Shown here piece by piece: positions 16,259 through 24,842 of a stretch of DNA of 64,000 nucleotides. The position numbers and the translations under genes were made by a program. Under the pieces are notes generated by a model, which made no database searches, was not told the DNA's origin, and worked only from the letters and a program-made list of their open reading frames with translations. The stretch is from Streptomyces hygroscopicus (lineage in GTDB: Bacteria > Actinomycetota > Actinomycetes > Streptomycetales > Streptomycetaceae), in the NCBI RefSeq assembly GCF_026168105.1, contig NZ_LBMW01000002.1, positions 278,721-342,720 on the forward strand. Direction: 5' to 3'. Each line of letters begins with the position of its first letter. Positions within the stretch are counted from its first letter, which is position 1.

Positions 16259-17758
16259 ATGGCGCAGTGGACCTCAGCGGTGGGTGCGGCGCAGCTCGCC
16301 CGGCTGCTCAACTCCCAGCACGACCGTCCGGCGGGCCCGGGCACCCGCCGTCCGCCCGCCTACCGCGCGCTCGCCGACGGCATCCGGCTGCTCGTCCTGG
16401 AAGGCAGGGTGCCGGTCGCGGCCCGGCTGCCCGCCGAGCGTGAGCTCGCGCTCGCCCTGTCCGTGAGCCGTACGACGGTGGCGGCCGCGTACGAGGCGCT
16501 GCGCAGCGAGGGCTTCCTGGAGTCCCGCCGCGGAGCGGGCAGCTGGACCGCCGTTCCGGCCGGAAACCCGCTTCCGGCGCGTGGACTCGAGCCCCTCCCG
16601 CCCGAGGCGCTGGGCTCGATGATCGACCTGGGCTGTGCGGCGCTGCCCGCCCCCGAGCCGTGGCTCACCCGCGCGGTACAGGGCGCCCTGGAGGAGCTGC
16701 CGCCGTACGCGCACACGCACGGCGACTACCCGGCGGGCCTGCCCGCACTGCGCTCCACGATCGCCGACCGCTACACGGCACGCGGCATCCCGACCATGCC
16801 CGAGCAGATCATGGTGACCACGGGCGCCATGGGCGCGATCGACGCGATCTGCCACTTGTTCGCCGGGCGCGGTGAGCGCATCGCGGTGGAGTCGCCGTCG
16901 TACGCCAACATCCTCCAGCTGATGCGGGAGGCCGGCGCCCGCCTCGTCCCCGTGGCCATGGCCGAGGGGCTCGGCGGCTGGGACATGGACCGCTGGCGCC
17001 AGGTGCTGCGCGAGGCCGCGCCGCGGCTCGCCTACGTGGTGGCGGACTTCCACAATCCGACGGGCGCCCTGGCCGACGAGGGCCAGCGCCGCCGTCTGGT
17101 GGAGGCGGCCCGGTCCGCGGGGACGGTCCTGGTCGTCGACGAGACGATGAGCGAGCTGTATCTCGAGGACGGCATGGCGATGCCGCGCCGGACATGCGGC
17201 TTCGACCCGGCGGGCTCGACGGTCATCACCGTCGGCTCGGCGAGCAAGGCGTTCTGGGCGGGCATGCGCATCGGCTGGGTGCGGGCCGCCCCCGATGTGA
17301 TCCGCAGCCTGGTCGCGGCCCGTGCCTATGCCGACCTGGGCACGCCGGTGCTGGAGCAGTTGGCCGTGAACTGGCTGCTCAGCACGGGCGGCTGGGAGCA
17401 GGCGGTGGAGCTGCGGCGCGGGCAGGCCCGGGAGAACCGGGACGCGCTGGTCGCCGCGTTGCGCCGGGAGCTGCCGTCGTGGGAGTTCTCGGTGCCGCAG
17501 GGCGGGCTGACGCTGTGGGTGCGCACAGGCGGTCTGTCCGGGTCCCGTCTCGCGGAGGCCGGGGAGCGGGTCGGCGTCCGGGTTCCCTCGGGGCCGCGCT
17601 TCGGCGTGGACGGTGCGTTCGAGGGGTATGTGCGGCTGCCGTTCACGGTGGGCGGCGCGGTGGCGGAGGAGGCGGCGGTACGCCTGGCGGCCGCGGCGCG
17701 CCTGGTGGAGACGGGCGCGTCGGGTCCGACGGAGGCACCGCGCACCTTCGTCGCCTGA
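16259..17758 (+). CDS. MocR-family regulator (GntR HTH + aminotransferase domain)
   Basis: A 499-residue two-domain regulator. Residues about 20-95 form a GntR-type winged helix (YRALADGIRLLVLEGRVP, SVSRTTVAAAYEALRSEG). Residues about 130-480 form a fold-type I aminotransferase domain (HGDYPAGL, VTTGAMGAID, VADFHNPTGA, VVDETMSE) with the pyridoxal phosphate-binding lysine at Lys330 in SASKAFWAGMRIGW. Such proteins sense PLP or an amino compound and act as head-to-tail dimers. It is divergent from yczE with direct repeats between them, an arrangement known for YczR/YczE pairs. The start is the ATG at 16259; upstream in-frame codons extend across the promoter. Confidence 0.92.
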   Translation: MAQWTSAVGAAQLARLLNSQHDRPAGPGTRRPPAYRALADGIRLLVLEGRVPVAARLPAERELALALSVSRTTVAAAYEALRSEGFLESRRGAGSWTAVPAGNPLPARGLEPLPPEALGSMIDLGCAALPAPEPWLTRAVQGALEELPPYAHTHGDYPAGLPALRSTIADRYTARGIPTMPEQIMVTTGAMGAIDAICHLFAGRGERIAVESPSYANILQLMREAGARLVPVAMAEGLGGWDMDRWRQVLREAAPRLAYVVADFHNPTGALADEGQRRRLVEAARSAGTVLVVDETMSELYLEDGMAMPRRTCGFDPAGSTVITVGSASKAFWAGMRIGWVRAAPDVIRSLVAARAYADLGTPVLEQLAVNWLLSTGGWEQAVELRRGQARENRDALVAALRRELPSWEFSVPQGGLTLWVRTGGLSGSRLAEAGERVGVRVPSGPRFGVDGAFEGYVRLPFTVGGAVAEEAAVRLAAAARLVETGASGPTEAPRTFVA

Positions 17759-17760
17759 TC

Positions 17761-17815
17761 AGCCGCCCCGGACCGGAGCCCTCCAGTGCGGGCCCGACTG
17801 CGGCCGGGGGCGGCT
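17761..17815. terminator. Possible terminator between the MocR and sffA genes
   Basis: AGCCGCCCC at 17761-17769 pairs perfectly with GGGGCGGCT at 17807-17815, with a GC-rich 37-base loop, directly after the MocR stop codon. The remaining bases to 18037 between the convergent genes show nothing further that I can support. Confidence 0.4.
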
Positions 17816-18037
17816 GTACGGGGTCGAGCCGCGGGGTGTCTCTTCGGCGTGGCCTTTGATGGTGTGTCAGCCGACGTGGGCTTGACGTCTGCCGGTTCGT
17901 CGGATGCATGGGACGGCGGGTTGCCGGCCCGTCGGGTGGATATGCGGCCGGGCCCCCAACAGGGCACGGGAGGCAGGGCACTGGCGGCAGGCCACCGGCC
18001 CGGAGTGCTCCGCCGCCGTGCCTCGGCGGGCGCCCCC

Positions 18038-19621
18038 TCAGCTCTCCGTCGCGACCGCCTCTGTCGCCAACGCCTCCATCGGCACCGCCTCCATCGGCAC
18101 TGCCTCGACGGGGTCGCTGCGGCGCGGCAGCAGTCCCAGGACCGCCTGCCGGTGCTGTTCACTGGTCGCGTCGTCGTACGGATCCGGGGTGGCGGGCACC
18201 TGGAGGCGGTGGACCGGCCCCGACCCCAGGCGGGCGTAGCCGCGACCGGGCGGGACGTCCTTCACCGGCGTGGTGTGCGGCGGCGCACCGAGCACGGCTT
18301 CCAGCTCGTCCGGCGCCGCGGGGCCGAGCACCACGCGCGCGCGGGTGTACTGCCGGACCGCGTCGGACAGCCCCTCCAGTCCGTCGAACTGCTCGGCGAC
18401 CACGACCGTGACGTTCGCCGCACGCCCATGGCGCAGGGGCACCTGGAGCAGCGCCTGCGGGTCCCCCCGTCCGTCGGCCGCCGCGAGATGCCCCAGTACG
18501 CCGGGCCGGTCCAGCAGGATCCACAGCGGGCGCCTGACGTCGTCCGGCGGGGGATGTCCGGCCTGCCGGGCACGGTTCGCCGCGATCAGCCGTCGCTCCG
18601 TCTCATGCGTGGCCCACTCCAGGCTCGCCATCGCGCCGGCGAGCCCGCACTCCACCGCCAGCACGCCGTGCCGGCCCGTCAGGCACGCGTACTCTCCGGT
18701 GCCGCCGCCCTCGACGATCAGGACGTCGCCGTGCTGCAGCGCCTGCAGCGCGATGGAACGCACCAGCGTCGTCGTTCCGCTGCCCGGGCCGCCCACGACC
18801 AGCAGATGCGGCTCGGTGGAGCGCATCCCCGTGCGCCACACCACCGGGGGGACGTCGCGCTGCTCCTCGCCGTGGGTGAGGGGGAGGGTGCGCTGGACGC
18901 CGGTGGGGTCGGTGAAGCCCAGGACCGTCTCGCCCGGGGTGGTCACGAACCGCTGGGCGGCGATATCGGTGGGCAGGGGCGGCAGCACGGTCAGCGTCAG
19001 CTCGTTGCCCTCCTCGTTCCACGCGAAGTGGTACTCGCGGCCCCGGCCCGACTTGGCGTGCAGAAGCTGCTCGATCCGGGCCCGGGAGGCGGCCTCGCCG
19101 TCGGTGAAGTAGGCCGGGTAGCGGATGAGCAGGCGCGAGATGCGGCCGCTGTCGTCGAAGTCGTAGGAGGGGAACGCCTGCGTCCAGTCCCCGCCGTGCG
19201 CGTACAGCGGGGCCGGGTCCTCGGCGACGGAGAAGTACGGCACGAGCGCCTCGTAGAGCGACCGCAGGCGTTTGGTCCCCGCGTCGCCCGGACCCGTGGG
19301 CGCGGGCGCCCTTCGGTCGCGCCCCTGCCAGGCCGCCGCCGCCATGACCGTGACGGCGGCGAGCAGCGGCCCGTACGGCACCAGGGCCACGACGAGGATC
19401 ACCGCGGCGATCAGGAAGAGGAGCGGTCCCCGCCGGTCCTTGGGTGTCTCCCTCCACTTGCGCCGCCCTGCCCCGGCCAGCAGGCGCAGCCCGCGGGTAA
19501 TGGTGATCAGTGGCTGGAGGACGTCGTTGGCGCCGCCGGCCGCGGTCCGAGCCAGCTCCCGAGTGCGGGCGATCTGGGCGCTGCCGTTGCTCAGAATGCG
19601 GGGGAGTGGGCGCCGGGCCAC
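18038..19621 (-). CDS. sffA: SffA, SpoIIIE/FtsK-like sporulation protein with degenerate ATPase motifs
   Basis: A 527-residue membrane-anchored protein. Two adjacent hydrophobic segments (about residues 60-95) precede a cytoplasmic P-loop domain resembling FtsK/SpoIIIE/TraB. The Walker A position reads GGPGSGTTT (residues 277-285), with Thr283 where lysine is expected. The Walker B-like LLDRPG carries Asp371 without the adjacent glutamate. The C-terminus ends in a short Val/Met/Glu-Ala repeat. It lies 37 bases behind smeA. In S. coelicolor, SmeA targets SffA (SCO1416) to sporulation septa, where loss disturbs DNA segregation and spore maturation. The GTG start at 19621 has AGGAG 7 bases upstream. 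Identity rests on pairing with smeA and locus position. Confidence 0.85.
   Translation of the reverse strand: MARRPLPRILSNGSAQIARTRELARTAAGGANDVLQPLITITRGLRLLAGAGRRKWRETPKDRRGPLLFLIAAVILVVALVPYGPLLAAVTVMAAAAWQGRDRRAPAPTGPGDAGTKRLRSLYEALVPYFSVAEDPAPLYAHGGDWTQAFPSYDFDDSGRISRLLIRYPAYFTDGEAASRARIEQLLHAKSGRGREYHFAWNEEGNELTLTVLPPLPTDIAAQRFVTTPGETVLGFTDPTGVQRTLPLTHGEEQRDVPPVVWRTGMRSTEPHLLVVGGPGSGTTTLVRSIALQALQHGDVLIVEGGGTGEYACLTGRHGVLAVECGLAGAMASLEWATHETERRLIAANRARQAGHPPPDDVRRPLWILLDRPGVLGHLAAADGRGDPQALLQVPLRHGRAANVTVVVAEQFDGLEGLSDAVRQYTRARVVLGPAAPDELEAVLGAPPHTTPVKDVPPGRGYARLGSGPVHRLQVPATPDPYDDATSEQHRQAVLGLLPRRSDPVEAVPMEAVPMEALATEAVATES
18047..18110 (-). repeat. Short tandem repeats encoding the SffA C-terminal tail
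   Basis: Near-identical 15-base units around GCCTCCATCGGCACC repeat in tandem at the 3-prime end of sffA and encode alternating EAVPM/EALAT/EAVAT pentapeptides. The copy number is likely to vary between strains through slippage. Confidence 0.55.
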
Positions 19622-19658
19622 GGGGTTCTCCTGGTGGTACGTGCGAACGGGAGCGGGG

Positions 19659-19853
19659 TCAGAAATTGAGCCCGCCGAGGAGTCCCGCGAGGCTTTGACC
19701 ACCGGCCTTGATGCTCGGGGCGATGGCGGTACTCGAGAGGTAGAACCCGAAGAGCCCACAGACCGTGGCGTGAGAGCCCTTCAGGCCGTCCTTGCGGCAG
19801 AACAGGAAGACGACGGTGCCGAGCAGGACGACGCCCGAGATGTTCAGAATCAT
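19659..19853 (-). CDS. smeA: SmeA, small septal membrane protein
   Basis: A 64-residue membrane protein with an N-terminal helix (MILNISGVVLLGTVVFLF) and a weaker second hydrophobic stretch, separated by a charged turn (CRKDGLKGSH). Size, topology and position immediately upstream of sffA match SmeA of S. coelicolor (SCO1415), which localises to sporulation septa and recruits SffA. The ribosome site AGGAGAGAG is well placed before the ATG at 19853. The smeA-sffA operon is developmentally controlled in S. coelicolor; that control is not provable here. Confidence 0.88.
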   Translation of the reverse strand: MILNISGVVLLGTVVFLFCRKDGLKGSHATVCGLFGFYLSSTAIAPSIKAGGQSLAGLLGGLNF

Positions 19854-20188
19854 TTGCTCTCTCCTGGTTCGTGGGGACAGTCACCATGAGTCCTTCCAGG
19901 ATCACAGAATGTATCCATAGGATAAAAGGTGCAACTGGGTGAAATTTCCTGGTTTTCCCCCGACCGGCGGAGCCGCCTGCACTGCCTGAGCAGGGATGTG
20001 CGCTCAGTGGGCGCTCCCCTGATCTTTGCCTGGTGCGATGCCTGCCGTGTGTCATGGAAGCCAGTACGCTGGCGATTCACCCGTACGGCGTCACCGCTCG
20101 TCGCCGCACGAACCCGTGTACGACCGCAGCGCTCGCTGTCGTACGCTCCCGCAGTCCCCAGCAGTCGTAGTGAGAGGCGGTCCGGCCG
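19854..20188. other. Divergent intergenic region smeA / ankyrin gene
   Basis: This 335-base stretch has no gene that I can support. Bases about 19899-19965 are unusually A/T-rich for the window (TGTATCCATAGGATAAAAGG) and probably carry the smeA promoter on the minus strand, though I cannot assign clean -35 and -10 boxes. A single GACAC, the core of WhiA sites, lies on the minus strand at 20053-20049 and may be chance. Confidence 0.4.
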
Positions 20189-20581
20189 ATGAGTGAAGCC
20201 CCCGACCCCGAGGTCGTGGAGCTCGCGACCAAGATCTTCGATCTGGCGCGCCGAGGCGAGACCGAGACGCTCGTGGCCTACGTCGACGCGGGCGTTCCGG
20301 CCAACCTCACCAACGACCGCGGCGACTCGCTCGTGATGCTCGCCGCCTACCACGGTCATTCCGGCACCGTCCGGGCCCTGCTGGAGCGCGGGGCGGAGGC
20401 GGACCGGATCAACGACCGAGGCCAAACCCCGCTCGCCGGCGCGGTCTTCAAGGGTGAGATGGAGGTCGTGCGAGCCCTGCTGGACGCCGGTGCCGACCCG
20501 GCCGCCGGTACTCCCTCGGCCATCGACACCGCCCAGATGTTCGGCAAGACGGAACTGCTCGAACTGTTCGGCGCACACTGA
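20189..20581 (+). CDS. Ankyrin-repeat protein
   Basis: A 130-residue soluble protein with about three ankyrin repeats (ANLTNDRGDSLVMLAAYHGH, ADRINDRGQTPLAGAVFKGE, then a partial one). The single-domain build suggests it binds another protein. GAGAGG lies 11 bases before the ATG at 20189. It is divergent from smeA. The partner is unknown; a separate HEAT-like protein lies next downstream. Confidence 0.9.
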   Translation: MSEAPDPEVVELATKIFDLARRGETETLVAYVDAGVPANLTNDRGDSLVMLAAYHGHSGTVRALLERGAEADRINDRGQTPLAGAVFKGEMEVVRALLDAGADPAAGTPSAIDTAQMFGKTELLELFGAH

Positions 20582-20882
20582 TGCGAACGCTCTGACCAGC
20601 GACAACAACGAAAACGGGGGAGGCGGAACGGGGCCGCCCGAAATAAGGTCGCGGCAGCGAGAGACGCCGGGTCATCATGACGTCGTGATTCACGGACGCG
20701 ATGGCTGGGCAGGTGTTGCCGCACCGCGCGGACCGTGATGCGGTCCGCATGGGCCACCAACGAGAGGCAGAGGAAGATGGTCTACAGCAAGCAAGAGACG
20801 GCGGGCGCTCCGACGTGTTGTCACGCGGCCAGGTAATGCGTGTTCCCCGGTTGCGTCGACGCTTGATGTGAGGCTGTTTCCC
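20582..20882. other. 301-base intergenic region
   Basis: No gene that I can support. It holds a small hairpin, GCGGACC (20728-20734) with GGTCCGC (20742-20748), which could terminate the ankyrin transcript. The bases after it presumably carry the promoter of the HEAT-like gene. Confidence 0.35.
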
Positions 20883-22301
20883 ATGTTCGAACCGGTCATA
20901 GCGCCCAGCGGTACGCTGCTGGGCCTGCTCCAGAGGGGCCGCGGCGACGGCACGCTGCACGCGCTCACCGCTCCGCGGGCCGAGGCGCTCGCGGCTCTCG
21001 ACCACTGTGTGCTGCGCGATCCCCGCCACGACTGGCAGGTGGAGAACCGCTCTCTGTACTACGCCCGGCTCTATCTCGATCTGAACGGTGAGCTGGACGG
21101 CATCGAGGCGCACCTCTTCGGCGCCGAGGACGTCCTCGACACCGAAGAGTGCCGCACGGGTCTCGCCCTCGCGGTCCTCGGGCACCTCGCCTCGTACGGC
21201 AGGCGTGACGCGCTCGAACTGCTGCGCAGGTACGCGGCCACGGGTTCCAACTGGGCCTGGGCCCTGGACGAGCTGGCACTGCGCGACGACGACGCGGGGC
21301 TGCGCGCCCTCGCCGCTCCCGTCCTGGCACGCTTTCCCGCGGACGCGGAGGGCGAGGCCGAACTCGCCGCCGCCGTCCGGGACGCCTTCGAGCCGCGGCC
21401 CTGGCGCCTGTGGGCCGAGGACCCGCGCGAATCCATCGCCACGCGTGTGCGTGCCGCCCACGAGGCCGGCTGTTTCGACCGGTGGCAGCGACAGATGCGG
21501 CCGCAGGGGCCCCAGCCGGGGTGGAGCGTGCAGGCCGTCTTCGACTGGGCCCAGCAGGGCATCGAACGCGGTGCCGTGCTCCATGTGCCCGCCGCCCGCT
21601 GCCTCACGGCGGTAGCAGGCCCAGAGGACCGGCCCGAGATCGTGGAGGCCGCCCGATCGGGTGGCGACGGTGCGCGCTGTACCGCGCTGCGCTACCTCGC
21701 CGACAGCAATGATCCCGCCGCCCTCGACCTCATCGAGGGTGCGGTCTCCACCGGATCCGCTCTCGTCGTCGACGCCGCCGTGGCCGCCTTCGAACGCATG
21801 CACAGTCTCGCCGCCGTCGACCGGGCACGCGGCTGGGCCCGCCGGCCGGACGCCCTGGGGGCCGCCGCCGGCCGCATGCTCGCCTGCCGGGGCGGGGTAC
21901 AGGACCGCGACACGGTGCTCGCGGCGCTGCGGGAGGCGGTACGGGGCGAGGGCCCCGACGCGCCCACGCTGTGGACCCTTGTCGACGGTGCCGGAAGACT
22001 CGGCATCGCCTGCGCCGCACCGGTTCTGCGTCATGTCTACCGCGAGACCGCCTCCTCCCATCTCCGTGGCCGCGCGGCCCGCGCGCTGGCCGCCACCGAC
22101 CCCTCCTTCCCCGCCGGATTCGCCGTCGAATGCCTGTGGGACTGCGAGGAGTCCACCCGTGAGATCGCCGCACGGCACGCCGAGACCGGGGACGCACGCG
22201 TCGTGGAGCAACTGCGTCGGCTGGCCGCGGATCCGGCCGAGGAGGCCGAGGTCCAGACGGCCGTACGCAGCAGGATCGGCCCCGACATGCCGGCCGTATG
22301 A
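20883..22301 (+). CDS. HEAT-repeat-like helical protein
   Basis: A 472-residue protein made of repeated helical pairs, recognised by recurring A-A-x-A-L-x-L/A-x-D patterns (for example TGLALAVLGHLASYGRRDAL, GARCTALRYLADSNDPAALD, HLRGRAARALAATDPSF), as in HEAT/armadillo-like solenoids. I see no catalytic residues, signal peptide or membrane helix. The ATG at 20883 is chosen because GTGAGG sits 10 bases upstream; a GTG at 20868 is an alternative. The function is unknown. Confidence 0.8.
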   Translation: MFEPVIAPSGTLLGLLQRGRGDGTLHALTAPRAEALAALDHCVLRDPRHDWQVENRSLYYARLYLDLNGELDGIEAHLFGAEDVLDTEECRTGLALAVLGHLASYGRRDALELLRRYAATGSNWAWALDELALRDDDAGLRALAAPVLARFPADAEGEAELAAAVRDAFEPRPWRLWAEDPRESIATRVRAAHEAGCFDRWQRQMRPQGPQPGWSVQAVFDWAQQGIERGAVLHVPAARCLTAVAGPEDRPEIVEAARSGGDGARCTALRYLADSNDPAALDLIEGAVSTGSALVVDAAVAAFERMHSLAAVDRARGWARRPDALGAAAGRMLACRGGVQDRDTVLAALREAVRGEGPDAPTLWTLVDGAGRLGIACAAPVLRHVYRETASSHLRGRAARALAATDPSFPAGFAVECLWDCEESTREIAARHAETGDARVVEQLRRLAADPAEEAEVQTAVRSRIGPDMPAV

Positions 22302-22440
22302 ACGTTCGGTGACCCGGAGGTCAGGAGCGTATGGACGCCCGCTGACCTGGTCGGTCGCGCATCTCAACGCTCACAGGACGTTCCCCGGCCGGAAAGATCG
22401 ACGTTGACGCGGCCACGTCCGGCACGGCGAGAACACGGTT

Positions 22441-23610
22441 ATGCGTGTCGTCATCGTGACCGAATCCTTTCCCCCCGATGTGAACGGCGTGGCCCACTGC
22501 GCGCTCCAGACCGCCCGGCACCTCGTCGATCGCGGTCACGCTCCCCTCGTCGTCGCCCCGGCCACCTCCCCCAAGCTCTCGACTTCGCTCGAACAGGGAG
22601 GTGCCTCCGTCGCCGGGGCCGGGGCCGACGCCCTGGCACCGTGCCCCGTCGTCCGTGTCCCCTCCCTTCCGCTCCCCGGCTACCCCCAGGTCCGCGTCGC
22701 CCTCCCCAGCCGACGCGTCGCAGCGGCCATCACCGAACACCGCGCCGACATCGTGCACCTGGCCAGCCCCTTCGTCCTCGGTGTCCGCGGCATGGCGGCC
22801 GCCGCCCGGCTGGGCATCCCGGCCGTCGCCATCTACCAGACCGACCTGGCCGGATACGCCCGTACCTACATGGGCGCCGGTGAGGCCGCGGCCTGGCGGC
22901 GCATCCGCTCCGTGCACGCCGCCGCCGACCGCACCCTCGCGCCCTCCAGCGCGGCCCTGCGCGACCTGGAGGCGCACCGTGTGCCCCGGGTGAAACTGTG
23001 GCCGCGCGGCGTCGACACCGTCCGTTTCCGGCCAGACCTTCGCGGCGAGGCGATACGGCGCGAACTCGCCCCGAACGGCGAGCTGATCGTCGGCTACGTG
23101 GGCCGGCTCGCCCCCGAGAAGCAGGTGGAACTCCTCGCCGGTGTCTGCGAACTGGACGGCGTACGCGTCGTCGTCGTGGGCGACGGGCCCAGCGAGACGA
23201 CCCTGCAGGGCGCCCTTCCCGGCGCCGCTTTCCTGGGCCGCCGCACCGGCGGCGAACTCGCCCGGATCTTCGCCTCCCTGGACGTCTTCGTTCACACCGG
23301 CCCGTTCGAGACGTTCTGCCAGACCGTGCAGGAAGCCATGGCGAGCGGAGTGCCGGTCGTCGCGCCCGCCGCGGGCGGACCGCTCGACCTGGTGGCGCAC
23401 GGCCGCACCGGACTCCTCGTCCCTCCCGGAGACGCGGACGCGGTGCGGGACGCCGTGGGGACCCTGGCCGCCGACCCGGCACTGCGGGACGCGTACGGGG
23501 CCGCCGGACGCGCCACCGTCGAGGGGCGCACCTGGGCGGCCGTCGGCGACCAGCTCATCGGGCACTACACGGATGTGCTCGCCGAGCGCAGGACGGCGGT
23601 GGCGGCATGA
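22441..23610 (+). CDS. GT4-family glycosyltransferase, MgtA-like mannosyltransferase
   Basis: A 389-residue GT-B glycosyltransferase of family GT4. The N-terminal domain has VTESFPPDVNGVA and the IYQTDLAGYA segment. The C-terminal domain has VGYVGRLAPEKQVELL and FVHTGPFETFCQTVQEAMASG, where the E-x7-E motif is read as ETFCQTVQE. The pattern resembles actinobacterial GDP-mannose-dependent alpha-mannosyltransferases such as MgtA/PimB-prime that act on glycolipids. Donor and acceptor are inference. The stop codon overlaps the start of the next glycosyltransferase (ATGA), so the three genes to 25693 form one coupled operon. Confidence 0.9.
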   Translation: MRVVIVTESFPPDVNGVAHCALQTARHLVDRGHAPLVVAPATSPKLSTSLEQGGASVAGAGADALAPCPVVRVPSLPLPGYPQVRVALPSRRVAAAITEHRADIVHLASPFVLGVRGMAAAARLGIPAVAIYQTDLAGYARTYMGAGEAAAWRRIRSVHAAADRTLAPSSAALRDLEAHRVPRVKLWPRGVDTVRFRPDLRGEAIRRELAPNGELIVGYVGRLAPEKQVELLAGVCELDGVRVVVVGDGPSETTLQGALPGAAFLGRRTGGELARIFASLDVFVHTGPFETFCQTVQEAMASGVPVVAPAAGGPLDLVAHGRTGLLVPPGDADAVRDAVGTLAADPALRDAYGAAGRATVEGRTWAAVGDQLIGHYTDVLAERRTAVAA

Positions 23611-24842
23611 GTTTCGCCACCGAGCGGACCGGCGGCGCTCTGCGGATCGTGCGACTCGCCAACTTCGTCGCGCCCGCGTCCGGCGGGCTGCGCACCGCGC
23701 TGCGCGAGCTGGGCAAGGGCTTCAAGGAGGCCGGCCACGAACCGGTGCTCATCGTGCCCGGCGAGCGCCACACGGACCAGGAGACCGAGCAGGGACGGGT
23801 CATCACCCTGCCCGGGCCGCTGCTGCCCGGCACGGGCGGCTACCGCGTGCTGACGGACAAGCGGCGCGTCGCCGCCCTCCTGGAGGAGCTGGACCCCGAC
23901 CGGCTGGAGGTCTCCGACCGGACCACGCTGCGCTGGACCGGCAAGTGGGCGCGGCGCGCCCGGATCCCCGCCGTGATGGTCTCCCACGAGACCGCCGACG
24001 GCGTCCTGCGCACCTGGGGCCTGTCCGAGAACCTGTCCCGGCGCGCCGCGGACGCCCTCAACACCCGTACGGCGCACACCTACGCGCGCGTGGTGTGCAC
24101 GACCGAGTTCGCCGAGCGGGAGTTCGTACGGATCGGGGCCCGCAACGTCGTACGGGCCCCGCTGGGCGTCGATCTGGAACAGCGGAGCCCCGCGCTGCGG
24201 GACGCGGCCCTGCGCGACCGGTACGCGCGCGCGGACGAGGCCCTGCTCGTCATGTGCTCCCGCCTCTCCGTGGAGAAGCGCCCCGGCACCGCGCTGGACG
24301 CCCTGGAGGCACTGCTGCTGCGAGGACGGCGCACGGTGCTCGTCGTCGCCGGTGACGGGCCGCTGCGCCCCCGGCTCGAACAGCGGGCGCACGAGCGGCG
24401 GTTGCCGGTGACCTTCCTCGGCCATGTCGCCGACCGGGAGCTTCTCGGCGCGCTCCAGGCCTCGGCCGACGTATGCCTGGCCCCGGGGCCGGCCGAAACG
24501 TTCGGGCTCGCCGCCCTGGAGGCGATGGCCTGCGGAACCCCCGTGGTGGCCAGCGCCTTTTCCGCGCTGCCCGAGGTGATCGGTTCCGCCGGGGCCACCG
24601 CAGTGAACACCGGTGACGCCTTCGCGGACGCGGTCGGGCTGCTGATGGAGCGGTCCGAGGGCGAGCGCCGGGAGGCGGCACGCGCGCGGGCCGAGTGCTT
24701 CGGCTGGAAGACCGCGGTGGACGCATTCCTCGCCGCGCACGACGCCCAGCCGTGCGCCGCCCACGGCGCGCAGCCGTGCGCCGCGCCGTCGGCGGCCGGT
24801 GACGCCCGCGCGCGGGACGCCGCCCGGGAGGGCGTCGCATGA
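23607..24842 (+). CDS. GT4-family glycosyltransferase
   Basis: A 411-residue GT-B enzyme starting at the ATG that overlaps the previous stop codon. Features include the glycine-rich N-terminal loop (VAPASGGLRTALRELGKG), VMVSHETADGV, CSRLSVEKRPGTALDAL and the terminal E-x7-E region in GPAETFGLAALEAMACG. The C-terminus has an odd Ala/Cys-rich duplication (AQPCAAHGAQPCAAPSA). It presumably adds a second sugar to the product of the preceding enzyme. Its stop codon overlaps the next start (ATGA). Substrate unknown. Confidence 0.9.
   Translation: MSFATERTGGALRIVRLANFVAPASGGLRTALRELGKGFKEAGHEPVLIVPGERHTDQETEQGRVITLPGPLLPGTGGYRVLTDKRRVAALLEELDPDRLEVSDRTTLRWTGKWARRARIPAVMVSHETADGVLRTWGLSENLSRRAADALNTRTAHTYARVVCTTEFAEREFVRIGARNVVRAPLGVDLEQRSPALRDAALRDRYARADEALLVMCSRLSVEKRPGTALDALEALLLRGRRTVLVVAGDGPLRPRLEQRAHERRLPVTFLGHVADRELLGALQASADVCLAPGPAETFGLAALEAMACGTPVVASAFSALPEVIGSAGATAVNTGDAFADAVGLLMERSEGERREAARARAECFGWKTAVDAFLAAHDAQPCAAHGAQPCAAPSAAGDARARDAAREGVA

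Noticed and set aside
18038..19853. Conjugation module of an integrated actinomycete element (TraB/Spd-like)
   Set aside because: The FtsK-like gene and small membrane protein match the chromosomal smeA-sffA pair; no integrase, att site or other transfer genes are present.
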